Part shown: one piece after another, positions 18,264 through 25,584 of the stretch
Layout of the letters: every line of letters begins with the position of its first letter
Position numbering within the stretch: position 1 is the first letter of the stretch
Origin: Bacteroidales bacterium UBA1794
Lineage (GTDB): Bacteria > Bacteroidota > Bacteroidia > Bacteroidales > Bacteroidaceae
NCBI GenBank assembly: GCA_002315435.1
Contig: DCFW01000024.1
Span: 1 to 33,729 of the forward strand
Length of the DNA: 33,729 nt
Direction: 5' to 3'
Notes under the pieces: model-generated
The model's database searches: none
What the model saw: only the letters and a program-made list of their open reading frames with translations
What the model was told of the DNA's origin: nothing
Translations under genes and position numbers: made by a program

Positions 18264-18294
18264 TTTGAACCTATCAAAGAATTTATCATATTTG
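18264..18294 (+). promoter_or_regulatory. Promoter of the AraC-family gene
   Basis: TTTG (18264-18267) and CATATTTG (18287-18294, one mismatch to TAnnTTTG) are spaced 19 bp, and the ATG lies 14 nt downstream. An inverted repeat CTTTGA/TCAAAG (18263-18268, 18274-18279) overlaps the -33 element and could serve for autoregulation. Confidence 0.55.
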
Positions 18295-18308
18295 TAAAAA
18301 AATCCATT

Positions 18309-19190
18309 ATGGGAACAAAACCAGATCTACCAACTATCAACTTATCGACTTTAAATAAAGGAAAAGGTGACTTCCTCCACAATAATTTTGCCATATCCGA
18401 TACGGATAAGGACCTTCCGGAGGATGTCTATCAACATCCTACAATCATCAACGCCATCTTCTTCGGAATATGTATACGTGGAAAAGGGAAGCTGCATATC
18501 AACCTCAACGAATATGAGGTGGATGAAGAGAGTGTGGTTGTCTTGATTCCCGGCACCATTCTACAATGCCATCTTGAAGAAGTTACTGAAGATTTTTTAA
18601 TCTACTATGTGACCTTTTCGGATGAATTCATCAAAGAGTTTGATTCCACAAACATTTATTCAAGCTTAAGAGAACGTCCCTGCATAAAATTGGAAAAAGA
18701 GAGTGCAAAGACAATGCTTGATCGCTATTTCTCTTTGCAAGAAAAGCTTAATCACAATGACTACTCTTTTCACAAAGAGATTCTTCAATACTCTTTGTTG
18801 GCTGATATCTATGAATTCTACTCAATCTACCTGAATCATATGATCTCTGAACCTGAGGTACTTTGCAAAGAAAGTGATTTTCAAAAGAGGTTCTTCGATT
18901 TGATATTTACCTACTACGGTACAGAAAGGAAGGTTCAGTTCTATGCAGATAAACTATGTTTATCGCCCAAATATTTATCGGCAAAAATAAAAGATCTAAC
19001 CAATAAGACAGTAACCGAATGGATCATCGAATCACTGATTCTAAAGGCAAAAGCTCTTCTTAAATCAACAGAGATGAACATACAAGAACTATCGAATTAC
19101 TTTAACTTTTCCGATGCATCGGCCTTTGGCAAGTTCTTTAAGAAAAATGTAGGGATGACTCCTAATGAGTATAGAAAGAATGGAGATTAA
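18309..19190 (+). CDS. AraC-family transcriptional regulator
   Basis: The 293-residue protein has an N-terminal cupin-like sensing region (about 35-135, with GICIRGKGKLHINLNEYEV and VVVLIPGTILQ) and a C-terminal double helix-turn-helix (about 200-290). The latter includes YADKLCLSPKYLSAKIKDLT and the family signature ending FGKFFKKNVGMTPNEYRK. It is divergent from the RND efflux operon with a 172-bp shared region that contains candidate operator repeats, so it likely controls the pump. The ligand is unknown. Its stop overlaps, on the other strand, the stop of a decayed AraC-like tail. Confidence 0.92.
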   Translation: MGTKPDLPTINLSTLNKGKGDFLHNNFAISDTDKDLPEDVYQHPTIINAIFFGICIRGKGKLHINLNEYEVDEESVVVLIPGTILQCHLEEVTEDFLIYYVTFSDEFIKEFDSTNIYSSLRERPCIKLEKESAKTMLDRYFSLQEKLNHNDYSFHKEILQYSLLADIYEFYSIYLNHMISEPEVLCKESDFQKRFFDLIFTYYGTERKVQFYADKLCLSPKYLSAKIKDLTNKTVTEWIIESLILKAKALLKSTEMNIQELSNYFNFSDASAFGKFFKKNVGMTPNEYRKNGD

Positions 19191-19263
19191 TCATATAGAT
19201 CTCTTTCACGATACTCCGAAGGTGTATAGTTGGTATTCTTTTCAAGCTATATCTGAACTGATC
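19187..19263 (-). pseudogene. Remnant of the C-terminus of a second AraC-family regulator
   Basis: On the minus strand 19243-19187 reads EKNTNYTPSEYRERDLYD and a stop. TPSEYR preceded by a K-N-T-x-Y stretch is the classic end of AraC-family proteins. One frame over, 19263-19240 reads DQFRYSLK, which would join it if a single A had been lost from the A-run at 19239-19242. Further upstream no AraC similarity is visible. The DNA differs clearly from the end of the live gene, so this is not a fresh duplication. The stop sits at 19187-19189, overlapping the live gene's stop at 19188-19190. Confidence 0.55.
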
Positions 19264-19273
19264 ACAAGTAAGA

Positions 19274-19314
19274 AACAGTCGGAACCTACAAAACATATTC
19301 CGTCTGTTTTTTCT
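19274..19314 (+). terminator. Terminator downstream of the AraC gene
   Basis: An 11-bp stem (19274-19284 with 19298-19308, one T-T mismatch) with a 13-nt loop ends in a run of T (19305-19312, interrupted by one G). It lies about 85 bp past the AraC stop. Confidence 0.65.
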
Positions 19315-19500
19315 ATATCTGACTAATTTGACAGATCTATTATACCGTGGGGATTACACACAATGTACCATACATATTCATAGAATCTATTCTTTTCTAT
19401 GTAAATCTCATCCTTATTGAACGAAATAAACCAAAAATCCCTTGTATATATAATGTAACAATACGGGGATTAACTAACTATATTTCAGCTACATAGGAGA

Positions 19501-19558
19501 TGTGTACTTTTTGTGTACTATTAAAGGTTAGAATATTCTACTGAAATAAATATATTTG
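19501..19558 (+). promoter_or_regulatory. Promoter region of the barrel gene with repeat and palindrome
   Basis: TATATTTG (19551-19558) is the -7 element. In the spacer upstream lies a perfect 12-bp palindrome TAGAATATTCTA (19529-19540). Further up, TGTGTACT occurs twice 11 bp apart (19501-19508, 19512-19519). There is no good TTTG at -33, consistent with a regulated promoter. Confidence 0.5.
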
Positions 19559-19597
19559 TAACCAATAATCATAAGACCTAAGGAGATGATTCATAAC

Positions 19598-20260
19598 ATG
19601 AAAAATATTCTTATTAAACAACTATTTTTATTATTTGCCTTGTTGATGAGCTTAAGTGTTTCGGCTCAATTGAAAGTCGGTGTACAAGCTGGAATGAACG
19701 CTTCACAGATTCATGGGGATGGATTCGCTACAAATGGATTAAAGAGCGGATTCCAAATCGGAGCAACTGTAGATTACCAATTAAAGAATCATTGGGTATT
19801 GAAGTCGGGATTGAGTCTCGTACAACAAAGCGGTAGCTTACGTGAAAACGGAAATACTGATGGATCTTACTTTTTCCACCAAATCAATCCACGCATCAAT
19901 TATTTAGTGGTTCCAGTAAAAGTGGGATACAATATCCATGTGAACGACCATATCAATATCATTCCTTCTATAGGTATTTATGGTGCATACGGACTGAGCG
20001 GAAGCAATAGCAACATTGAACAAAAGGAACTGGATGCCACCAACAAATATCCTAAAATCGATTACGTCAAATGGAATCCTTATAACAGCGAACATATCAA
20101 ATTCAAACGTGCTGATTTCGGAGTAACGGGAGGCGCAGACATGATCCTTGATAAACATGTATTCATGTCCATTAATTACTTATATGGCCTCAAGGATCTT
20201 GAACCGACAAAGAAGTTCAAGAATACATCCCTGCAATTGTCTGTCGGATACATATTCTGA
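19598..20260 (+). CDS. Outer-membrane beta-barrel protein (porin / PorT-like family)
   Basis: The precursor has a signal peptide (MKNILIKQLFLLFALL... ending SVSAQ) and alternating-residue strands starting LKVGVQAGMNAS, with a C-terminal strand LQLSVGYIF ending in phenylalanine, as in many outer-membrane barrels. Mature length of about 195 residues fits an 8-stranded barrel. An in-frame ATG at 19586 exists. I prefer 19598 because AAGGAG (19580-19585) lies 12 nt ahead of it but abuts the earlier ATG, and the later start gives a standard signal peptide. Function is unknown: such barrels range from adhesins to secretion accessory proteins. Confidence 0.85.
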   Translation: MKNILIKQLFLLFALLMSLSVSAQLKVGVQAGMNASQIHGDGFATNGLKSGFQIGATVDYQLKNHWVLKSGLSLVQQSGSLRENGNTDGSYFFHQINPRINYLVVPVKVGYNIHVNDHINIIPSIGIYGAYGLSGSNSNIEQKELDATNKYPKIDYVKWNPYNSEHIKFKRADFGVTGGADMILDKHVFMSINYLYGLKDLEPTKKFKNTSLQLSVGYIF

Positions 20261-20302
20261 TCTCGCACTGCAAAGAGACTTTCAACTAAATTATTCTTTA
20301 GA

Positions 20303-20345
20303 CAAAAGGGAGTGATTGCCAACGCATAACTCCTTTTTGTTTGAA
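20303..20345 (+). terminator. Terminator after the barrel gene
   Basis: An 11-bp stem (20303-20313 with 20329-20339, one G-T pair) with a 15-nt loop; the T-run forms part of the second arm. It separates the barrel gene from the DUF4249/receptor pair, perhaps incompletely. Confidence 0.65.
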
Positions 20346-20380
20346 AAACATTACGAATCTATAGATAAGAATTCATTCTG

Positions 20381-21277
20381 ATGACACTAATACAGAAACA
20401 TTCCACATTGTATATTCCCTTCATTTTATCTTTATTTTTCTATACTTCATGCACGGAGGATGCATCTATCAATCCACACATAGAAAACGTTCCAGTGGCT
20501 AATTGCTTGTTGGTCAATGATAGTATTCAACATTTAAGCCTTACACGCAGCGGTAATATTCCTAATTACAAGAACTTTGAGAAGATAACGGATGCGCAAG
20601 CTTCACTTCTGGAGAATGACTCACTTGTGGGCAACTTCACCTACAAAGAGAATGATTGGCAATTGAAATTCACACCGCGAGCCGGTAAGCATTATTCGCT
20701 AAAGGTGGTACTTTCTGACCATACGGTACTTACAGCACAAACGACAATGCCGGATATGCCTCCCGTCAGTTGCTTATCCCCCGACACTCTTCCTTATCGT
20801 AGATATTTCCTACAAACGAATCATTCCTGCCCATTATGGGCTTATGTGATAACTGGATCTACAAAATTAAAAACACCTGCCAACGGTCGGATGGTTGATG
20901 AATTAGGAAGTAATCATCCTGATACCGATAACTTTTATGAAGAAAGCGATGACATGGGAGAGGACTATCCCGGATGTGCCTCTATGGTACATGACTACTA
21001 TCTGCGCTTTGCTTCCTCAGAACGAAATGAAACGAACTTCTTTATTGAAGCCCATTATTCAAGTTACTCTGCTGTCATCTTTATTGCTCCATCTACAGAG
21101 TATGACAAGTATTTGAAAACATCCGTATCGAAAATGCTTGTGCATGATGATGACGGTGATCCCGAATCATGGTTTGACGAAACAATAGTCTATTCCAATA
21201 TCAACAACGGAAAAGGAATCTTCGTAGCTTATAATCAAATCGTATTCTATAGAAACGGAGGTGAAGATGAAAACTAG
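20381..21277 (+). CDS. DUF4249-family lipoprotein
   Basis: The 298-residue precursor has a lipoprotein signal with lipobox ending Y-T-S-C (lipidated C24). The DUF4249 pattern follows: a domain with DAQASLLENDSLVGNFTY, then GKHYSLKVVLSDHTVLTAQTTMPDMPPV, which resembles extracellular beta-sandwich regions. DUF4249 proteins are usually encoded beside TonB-dependent receptors in Bacteroidetes, as here, and are thought to act as surface partners. The ligand is unknown. The gene overlaps the receptor start by 11 bp. Confidence 0.85.
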   Translation: MTLIQKHSTLYIPFILSLFFYTSCTEDASINPHIENVPVANCLLVNDSIQHLSLTRSGNIPNYKNFEKITDAQASLLENDSLVGNFTYKENDWQLKFTPRAGKHYSLKVVLSDHTVLTAQTTMPDMPPVSCLSPDTLPYRRYFLQTNHSCPLWAYVITGSTKLKTPANGRMVDELGSNHPDTDNFYEESDDMGEDYPGCASMVHDYYLRFASSERNETNFFIEAHYSSYSAVIFIAPSTEYDKYLKTSVSKMLVHDDDGDPESWFDETIVYSNINNGKGIFVAYNQIVFYRNGGEDEN

Positions 21278-23360
21278 AATTGGAATGCTGCTTTTCATCT
21301 TCTGCCACACCGAAGGATTTTATGCGCAAACGATAGAGAATGATTCCGTGAGAAGTCGTCAATTGGGAACGGTGACAGTCACTGCCAATCGGCTTGTTCG
21401 TGCCAACAACCTTTATCAGTTTGATATGCGACAAGCCAACGGTTTGGTTACGCTTATGGGAGAACCTGACCCTCTAAAATATATATCCACTCTGCCGGGA
21501 GTATCACAAGGAATGGAAGGAGGCATGAGTTACTATGTACGTGGCGGTAACAATGGCACTAACCGCATAGAACTGGATGGTGTACCCGTATACGGAGCTT
21601 CACATTTATTCGGGATATTCTCGGTGTTCGATCCTGATATAGTGGATCGCATTACATTTCGCGACGGAGGTTTCCCCGCTTCATCAGGCGACATGCTTTC
21701 ATCCATAATAAAGGTATCCACAGCAGATGTTCCGGAAAAGAAAAGACATATTTCTTTTTCTCCCCTCATGTCAAATGCAAGTATGGCAGGGACTTTCGGG
21801 AAAGATAAATCGTTCTCTTATATAGCTTCTTTGCGAACATCGCTTTTACCGCTTGAGTATCAATTGGCAAAAGCGATTGGAGGTTTTGACGAGACATTCA
21901 AACCCGATATCACGGATATCCTATTGAAACTAAACTACCGCAATGGGCACAATCTCTTTTCGGGAAGCGCATACATAAGTCGTGATCAATTGGATTATGA
22001 CAACAAAGACGACACTTCATTAGGCATTAAATGGGGCAATGCACTGGTTCGTTGGGAATGGGATCATTATTTCAACAATCAAATCACATTAAAAACATTG
22101 GCTTATTGCAACCGATTCTACACAAAGCAACGGTACCGATTCTTAGAAGGGTATAACGAACCCAAATCCCAACAAAGTTATGGTTATCAGAATTTCACTT
22201 CCGGAATCAATGAATATTCATTGCGCAGCGTACTGAATGCAAAGAAAGGAATGTTTGACACGGAGATGGGACTACAGGGAACTCTGCAAGCCTTTGAACC
22301 CGGAAATGAAAGTTACCGAACGGATTCGGTCACGAACAATCTCGATAGCAAACATTATCATAGTGGAATAGTTTCCTTGTTTGCACAAACCACTTGGCAC
22401 AACGATATTTATTCATTGTTGTTAGGCTTGCGAGGTAATCTTTACCACATTCAAAATTTCAATAAGTTCATGCCCGACATACATTTCGCTGTTGATCGTA
22501 AACTGCCCAACAACTGGTTGTTCACGGCAAGTGCCGATCAAACGACCCAATACAAACATGTACTAGAGGGACTTCCCGTAGGTTGGGCACTGGATATGTT
22601 GGTTCCGGCCACATCCAAAGGTCGTCCGGAGATAGCACGTCAGCTGTATGCCGGATTCAGCAAAAAGAGTGGAAACTATGCTTTCTCACTAGGTGGATAT
22701 GCCAAGTGGATGAATCATCTACAAACTTTCACTACTCCTGTTTACATACATCGTCGCAATCTGAATTGGGAGGACGAGGTGTCTGATGGGAAAGGGACAA
22801 GTTATGGATTGGAGATGCGAACAGAGAAACACGGTGCTCGTTTCAATTGGGCGCTCTCATACATGCTTTCACGCACCAACCGCACTTGCAAAGAAATAAA
22901 TCAGGGACAAGCGTATCCTTTTAAATTCGACCGCCGACATATCCTGAACTTCACTTCTGAATGGCTCATGCGCAAAAGAGGAAAGAGAGAACAAGTACTT
23001 AACCTCACATCAGCCTTAAGTTCGGGCAATAGAATGACCATTGCCGAAGGCACTTATGAAGGCGTACTGCTGCCTCATATGAACAATGCCGATGGTACAT
23101 CTGACAACGAGCGTAACAATGCATACGGCAGACAAATGATGAGTAGCGTAAACGGTTATTCCCTGCCCTATTATTTCCGAATGGACGTGGGCTACACATT
23201 CCGGCGTCAGCATAAACATTATCTATATGAATTCACTTTAGGCATTTACAACATCACTAATAGACATAATCCTTATCTAATGTACTATAAAGACAATCAT
23301 TGGAAGCAATTAAGTATCCTTCCCATTGTACCCTCAATAAATTGGAGCTTTAGATTCTAA
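21267..23360 (+). CDS. TonB-dependent receptor
   Basis: Outer-membrane gated channel for active uptake. A GTG at 21261 is in frame, but the ATG at 21267 has GGAGGTG just before it and gives 697 residues with a signal peptide ending F-Y-A-Q. The plug domain (about 40-150) includes LGTVTVTANR, DPLKYISTLPGV, YYVRGGNNGTNRIELDGVPVYG and FRDGGFPASSGDMLSSIIKV. A 22-strand-type barrel follows, ending WSFRF. It lacks the N-terminal carboxypeptidase-like (CarboxypepD_reg) domain that many Bacteroidetes receptors with DUF4249 partners have, and it is not of the long SusC type. Substrate unknown; no SusD is present. Confidence 0.92.
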   Translation: MKTRIGMLLFIFCHTEGFYAQTIENDSVRSRQLGTVTVTANRLVRANNLYQFDMRQANGLVTLMGEPDPLKYISTLPGVSQGMEGGMSYYVRGGNNGTNRIELDGVPVYGASHLFGIFSVFDPDIVDRITFRDGGFPASSGDMLSSIIKVSTADVPEKKRHISFSPLMSNASMAGTFGKDKSFSYIASLRTSLLPLEYQLAKAIGGFDETFKPDITDILLKLNYRNGHNLFSGSAYISRDQLDYDNKDDTSLGIKWGNALVRWEWDHYFNNQITLKTLAYCNRFYTKQRYRFLEGYNEPKSQQSYGYQNFTSGINEYSLRSVLNAKKGMFDTEMGLQGTLQAFEPGNESYRTDSVTNNLDSKHYHSGIVSLFAQTTWHNDIYSLLLGLRGNLYHIQNFNKFMPDIHFAVDRKLPNNWLFTASADQTTQYKHVLEGLPVGWALDMLVPATSKGRPEIARQLYAGFSKKSGNYAFSLGGYAKWMNHLQTFTTPVYIHRRNLNWEDEVSDGKGTSYGLEMRTEKHGARFNWALSYMLSRTNRTCKEINQGQAYPFKFDRRHILNFTSEWLMRKRGKREQVLNLTSALSSGNRMTIAEGTYEGVLLPHMNNADGTSDNERNNAYGRQMMSSVNGYSLPYYFRMDVGYTFRRQHKHYLYEFTLGIYNITNRHNPYLMYYKDNHWKQLSILPIVPSINWSFRF

Positions 23361-23420
23361 CCTTCATTATATATTTCTACCTATTATCCCAATACTGAAG
23401 TATACTTGTTGCAACCTTTT

Positions 23421-23456
23421 GAGGAATGTATCGAAACATAGATACATTCCTCTTTT
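23421..23456 (+). terminator. Terminator of the DUF4249-receptor operon
   Basis: A perfect 12-bp stem (23421-23432 with 23441-23452, arm GAGGAATGTATC) with an 8-nt loop is followed by TTTT. It lies 60 bp past the receptor stop. Confidence 0.88.
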
Positions 23457-23559
23457 GTATATAAGAATCCTTTGCATTCTAAGGAGTATTTTTTCTCGTC
23501 AATACTTCCATTCTTTCCAAACGCTTATTTCATTTTTTTGTTTTACAGTTGTGCCACGC

Positions 23560-23625
23560 AAGTTTAACCTATGTAAAACTTAAGTTTAACCATTGATAAA
23601 TTTAAGTTTAACAAAGGTAAAAACA
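23560..23625. repeat. Three tandem 22-bp-periodic repeats upstream of pabB
   Basis: AAGTTTAAC occurs at 23560-23568, 23582-23590 and 23604-23612, exactly 22 bp apart. The following bases are also similar (a G four to five positions on, then a TAAA stretch), so this is a degenerate tandem array rather than chance hits. AAACTTAAGTTT at 23576-23587 is a perfect 12-bp palindrome at the junction of units 1 and 2. Spacing of about two helical turns suggests protein binding on one DNA face. Confidence 0.75.
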
Positions 23626-23709
23626 TAAAACCGAAAATACTTTTCATAAAACTCATTGGTTGTTTTCCATGTTTTCAATAGTAGCAATCAGTATTTATCG
23701 TATTTTCAG

Positions 23710-23717
23710 TACCTTTG
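23710..23717 (+). promoter_or_regulatory. -7 element of pabB
   Basis: TACCTTTG matches TAnnTTTG and ends only 8 nt before the ATG at 23726. Transcription would begin almost at the start codon, giving a very short or absent leader. It also argues against the upstream in-frame starts (TTG at 23660, ATG at 23669), which would not be transcribed. No TTTG is seen 19-21 bp upstream. Confidence 0.6.
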
Positions 23718-23725
23718 CCATCGCA

Positions 23726-24718
23726 ATGGAATTCTATAATCGAAATAAAGCAATTGAAAGAATGAATGAATGGGGACGTTTGCACAAACGGTTTTTATTC
23801 ATCATCAATTACAACCAAGATCAATCTTATATCGAAGAGGTTGACAATATAGACTCGCAGCATCTTCTTTACAATTTCAACGGCATCACCAATGAAAGCA
23901 ATCTACACGAGGATAAAGAAGCTATTCTTTCAAAGATTCATTGGGCACCCTCGCCCATGGATTTCTTGCATTACAAGGAGTCATTCAATACAGTGAAACG
24001 CAACATACTGAGCGGTAACAGTTTTCTTACGAACCTTACATGCGCCACTCCCATTGAAACAAACCTTTCACTCAAGGATATCTATTGCATCTCACAAGCA
24101 AAATATAAGCTATGGCTCAAAGAGATGTTTGTTGTATTCTCACCAGAGATATTCCTGAAAATAAAAGGGAAATGCATCTCCTCCTATCCGATGAAAGGGA
24201 CTATCGATGCCAATCAGCCAAACGCCGACGACATCTTGATGGACGATCCCAAAGAAGCAGCCGAGCATGCTACAATCACGGATCTTATCCGAAACGACTT
24301 AAGTATGGTGGCTGATCATGTGTCTGTGAAAAGATATAGATACATCGATAAGATTGAAACGAGCCGCGGCCCTATTCTTCAGACCAGCTCTGAAATATGC
24401 GGACTGTTGCCGGATGACTTCTATAACCACTTGGGAGACATTTTCTTCCGACTGTTGCCTGCCGGATCCATTACAGGAGCACCGAAACGCAAGACAATAG
24501 AGATCATATCGGAAGCTGAAAACTATCAACGCAATTTTTACACCGGAGTGACCGGATACTTCGATGGATATAACCTGGATAGTGCCGTCATGATTCGTTT
24601 TCTGGAACAAAGTGGAAATCACTTGATCTATAAAAGCGGAGGCGGAATCACCTGCCAAAGCGATGCATTGAATGAATATAACGAGATGAAACAAAAAATA
24701 TATGTGCCCATTTATTGA
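23726..24718 (+). CDS. pabB: Aminodeoxychorismate synthase component I
   Basis: Combines chorismate with ammonia to form 4-amino-4-deoxychorismate, the first step from chorismate to p-aminobenzoate and folate. From the chosen ATG it has 330 residues, short for the family because the N-terminal region is reduced. The chorismate-binding domain shows PMKGTI with K157, the lysine typical of PabB (anthranilate synthases lack it), ATITDLIRNDLS (182-193) and GSITGAPKRK (247-256). The longer frame from 23660 adds a hydrophobic stretch that lies across the promoter and is probably untranslated. It overlaps pabC by 17 bp. No glutamine amidotransferase (PabA) is here, so a TrpG-like subunit elsewhere must supply ammonia. 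Confidence 0.92.
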   Translation: MEFYNRNKAIERMNEWGRLHKRFLFIINYNQDQSYIEEVDNIDSQHLLYNFNGITNESNLHEDKEAILSKIHWAPSPMDFLHYKESFNTVKRNILSGNSFLTNLTCATPIETNLSLKDIYCISQAKYKLWLKEMFVVFSPEIFLKIKGKCISSYPMKGTIDANQPNADDILMDDPKEAAEHATITDLIRNDLSMVADHVSVKRYRYIDKIETSRGPILQTSSEICGLLPDDFYNHLGDIFFRLLPAGSITGAPKRKTIEIISEAENYQRNFYTGVTGYFDGYNLDSAVMIRFLEQSGNHLIYKSGGGITCQSDALNEYNEMKQKIYVPIY

Positions 24719-25292
24719 AACCATACAGATTGTTGACGGAGAGGTGAAACGTCTATCTTATCATAACAAACGGATGAATGCCACTCGAGAACACTTTTAC
24801 CCGTATACGTCGCCCCTTGATTTGAGTGACTATTTGGTCACTCGTCATGAAAAAGGAATACTTAAATGCCGAGTGGTTTACACCGATTGCATACATGAAA
24901 TAAGTTATTCGCCTTACACCATGCGCAACATTCAATCGCTCCGACTGGTAAATGACGATCAAATAAATTACGAATACAAAAGTACCGATCGAAGCAAACT
25001 CAATGAACTTTTTGCCCGGCGAGGCAGCGAAGATGATGTGTTGATTGTGCGCAACGGAGAAATTACAGATACAAGTTTCTCAAACATCGCTTTTTTTGAT
25101 GGAAACAATTGGATTACTCCCTCACACCCGCTACTAAAAGGTACGCAACGTGCAGCACTTATCGAACAAGGAATACTGCAGGAGCGTGACATCCTTGTAC
25201 GTGATATTGAAAGTTATCAACAAGTGTGCATAATTAACGCAATGATTGATTTAGGGAAGTTGATTATTCCAATCAGCAGAATTATCAGATAA
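24702..25292 (+). CDS. pabC: Aminodeoxychorismate lyase (class IV aminotransferase fold)
   Basis: PLP enzyme that splits aminodeoxychorismate into p-aminobenzoate and pyruvate. The 196-residue protein is shorter than typical PabC (about 270), mainly at the N-terminus, as in other Bacteroidetes members. The PLP lysine is K93 in YEYKSTDRSKLNELFARRG. ITDTSFSNIAFF (121-132) is the class IV cofactor phosphate motif, and TPSHPLLKGTQRAALIE (139-155) follows. Overlap with pabB and the shared pathway support the call; sequence alone could also fit another small class IV aminotransferase. Confidence 0.87.
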   Translation: MCPFIETIQIVDGEVKRLSYHNKRMNATREHFYPYTSPLDLSDYLVTRHEKGILKCRVVYTDCIHEISYSPYTMRNIQSLRLVNDDQINYEYKSTDRSKLNELFARRGSEDDVLIVRNGEITDTSFSNIAFFDGNNWITPSHPLLKGTQRAALIEQGILQERDILVRDIESYQQVCIINAMIDLGKLIIPISRIIR

Positions 25293-25298
25293 AAGCAC

Positions 25299-25333
25299 AT
25301 AAAAAAAGCCTCCATAGAAGTATATGGAAGCTT
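25299..25333 (-). terminator. Terminator of the tRNA gene
   Basis: On the minus strand an 11-bp stem (25323-25333 with 25306-25316, one G-T pair) with a 6-nt loop is followed by a T-run ending near 25300. It begins 9 bp past the tRNA 3' end. It faces the pabC stop and may stop transcription from both sides. Confidence 0.85.
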
Positions 25334-25341
25334 ACTTTTCG

Positions 25342-25415
25342 TAGCGGGGCCCAGGATTGAACTGGGGACCTCATGATTATGAATCATGCGCTCTAACCGG
25401 CTGAGCTATCCCGCC
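25342..25415 (-). tRNA. tRNA with CAU anticodon (elongator Met, possibly Ile2)
   Basis: A 74-nt cloverleaf: D arm GCTC/GAGC, anticodon arm CATGA/TCATG with loop TTCATAA, T arm CCCAG/CTGGG with loop TTCAATC, discriminator A. CCA is not encoded. The anticodon stem lacks the G-C pairs of initiator tRNA. The acceptor stem has a G1-U72 wobble and an apparent A7-C66 mismatch. CAU could also be read as Ile2 if modified to lysidine; elongator Met is my first choice. Confidence 0.88.
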
Positions 25416-25448
25416 AAAAAACAAAAAATATTGTTTTCAAATGCGCTG

Positions 25449-25479
25449 CAAAGGTATGTTATTTTTATTAACTTCCAAA
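25449..25479 (-). promoter_or_regulatory. Promoter of the CAU tRNA gene
   Basis: On the minus strand TTTG (25476-25479), a 19-bp spacer and TACCTTTG (25449-25456) give a full consensus Bacteroidetes promoter, about 33 bp before the tRNA 5' end. Confidence 0.8.
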
Positions 25480-25515
25480 ACTTTTTCTTACTTTTTTTAT
25501 TTTCTCCTGTTTCAG

Positions 25516-25546
25516 TATTGCGTTTAAAGAAAATGTTGTAATATTG
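25516..25546 (+). promoter_or_regulatory. Candidate promoter of the START-like gene
   Basis: ATTG (25516-25519), 19 bp, then TAATATTG (25539-25546): one mismatch in each element to TTTG / TAnnTTTG, with correct spacing. The ATG follows 38 bp later. Confidence 0.4.
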
Positions 25547-25584
25547 CGCTCAAATATAACATTTAAGAAATCACTCGACTAACA

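Larger units (their letters stand above)
19191..19585. other. 395-bp intergenic region with remnant, terminator and layered regulatory repeats
   Basis: From left to right it holds the AraC-like remnant, a terminator for the live AraC gene (19274-19314), an AT-rich stretch without recognisable genes (about 19320-19495), then direct repeats, a palindrome and the -7 element of the barrel gene. A minus-strand open frame of roughly 47 codons with no start codon (ending near 19325) is unrecognised and treated as chance. Confidence 0.6.
23361..23725. other. Intergenic region between the receptor and pabB
   Basis: This 365-bp region holds the receptor terminator, an AT-rich stretch with no gene (23460-23555), the 22-bp repeats and the pabB -7 element. 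A minus-strand open frame across the terminator has no start codon and is rejected as coding. Confidence 0.65.

Noticed and set aside
23361..23510. Minus-strand open frame of about 46 codons after the TonB receptor
   Set aside because: It has no start codon and runs through the perfect terminator hairpin at 23421-23452.
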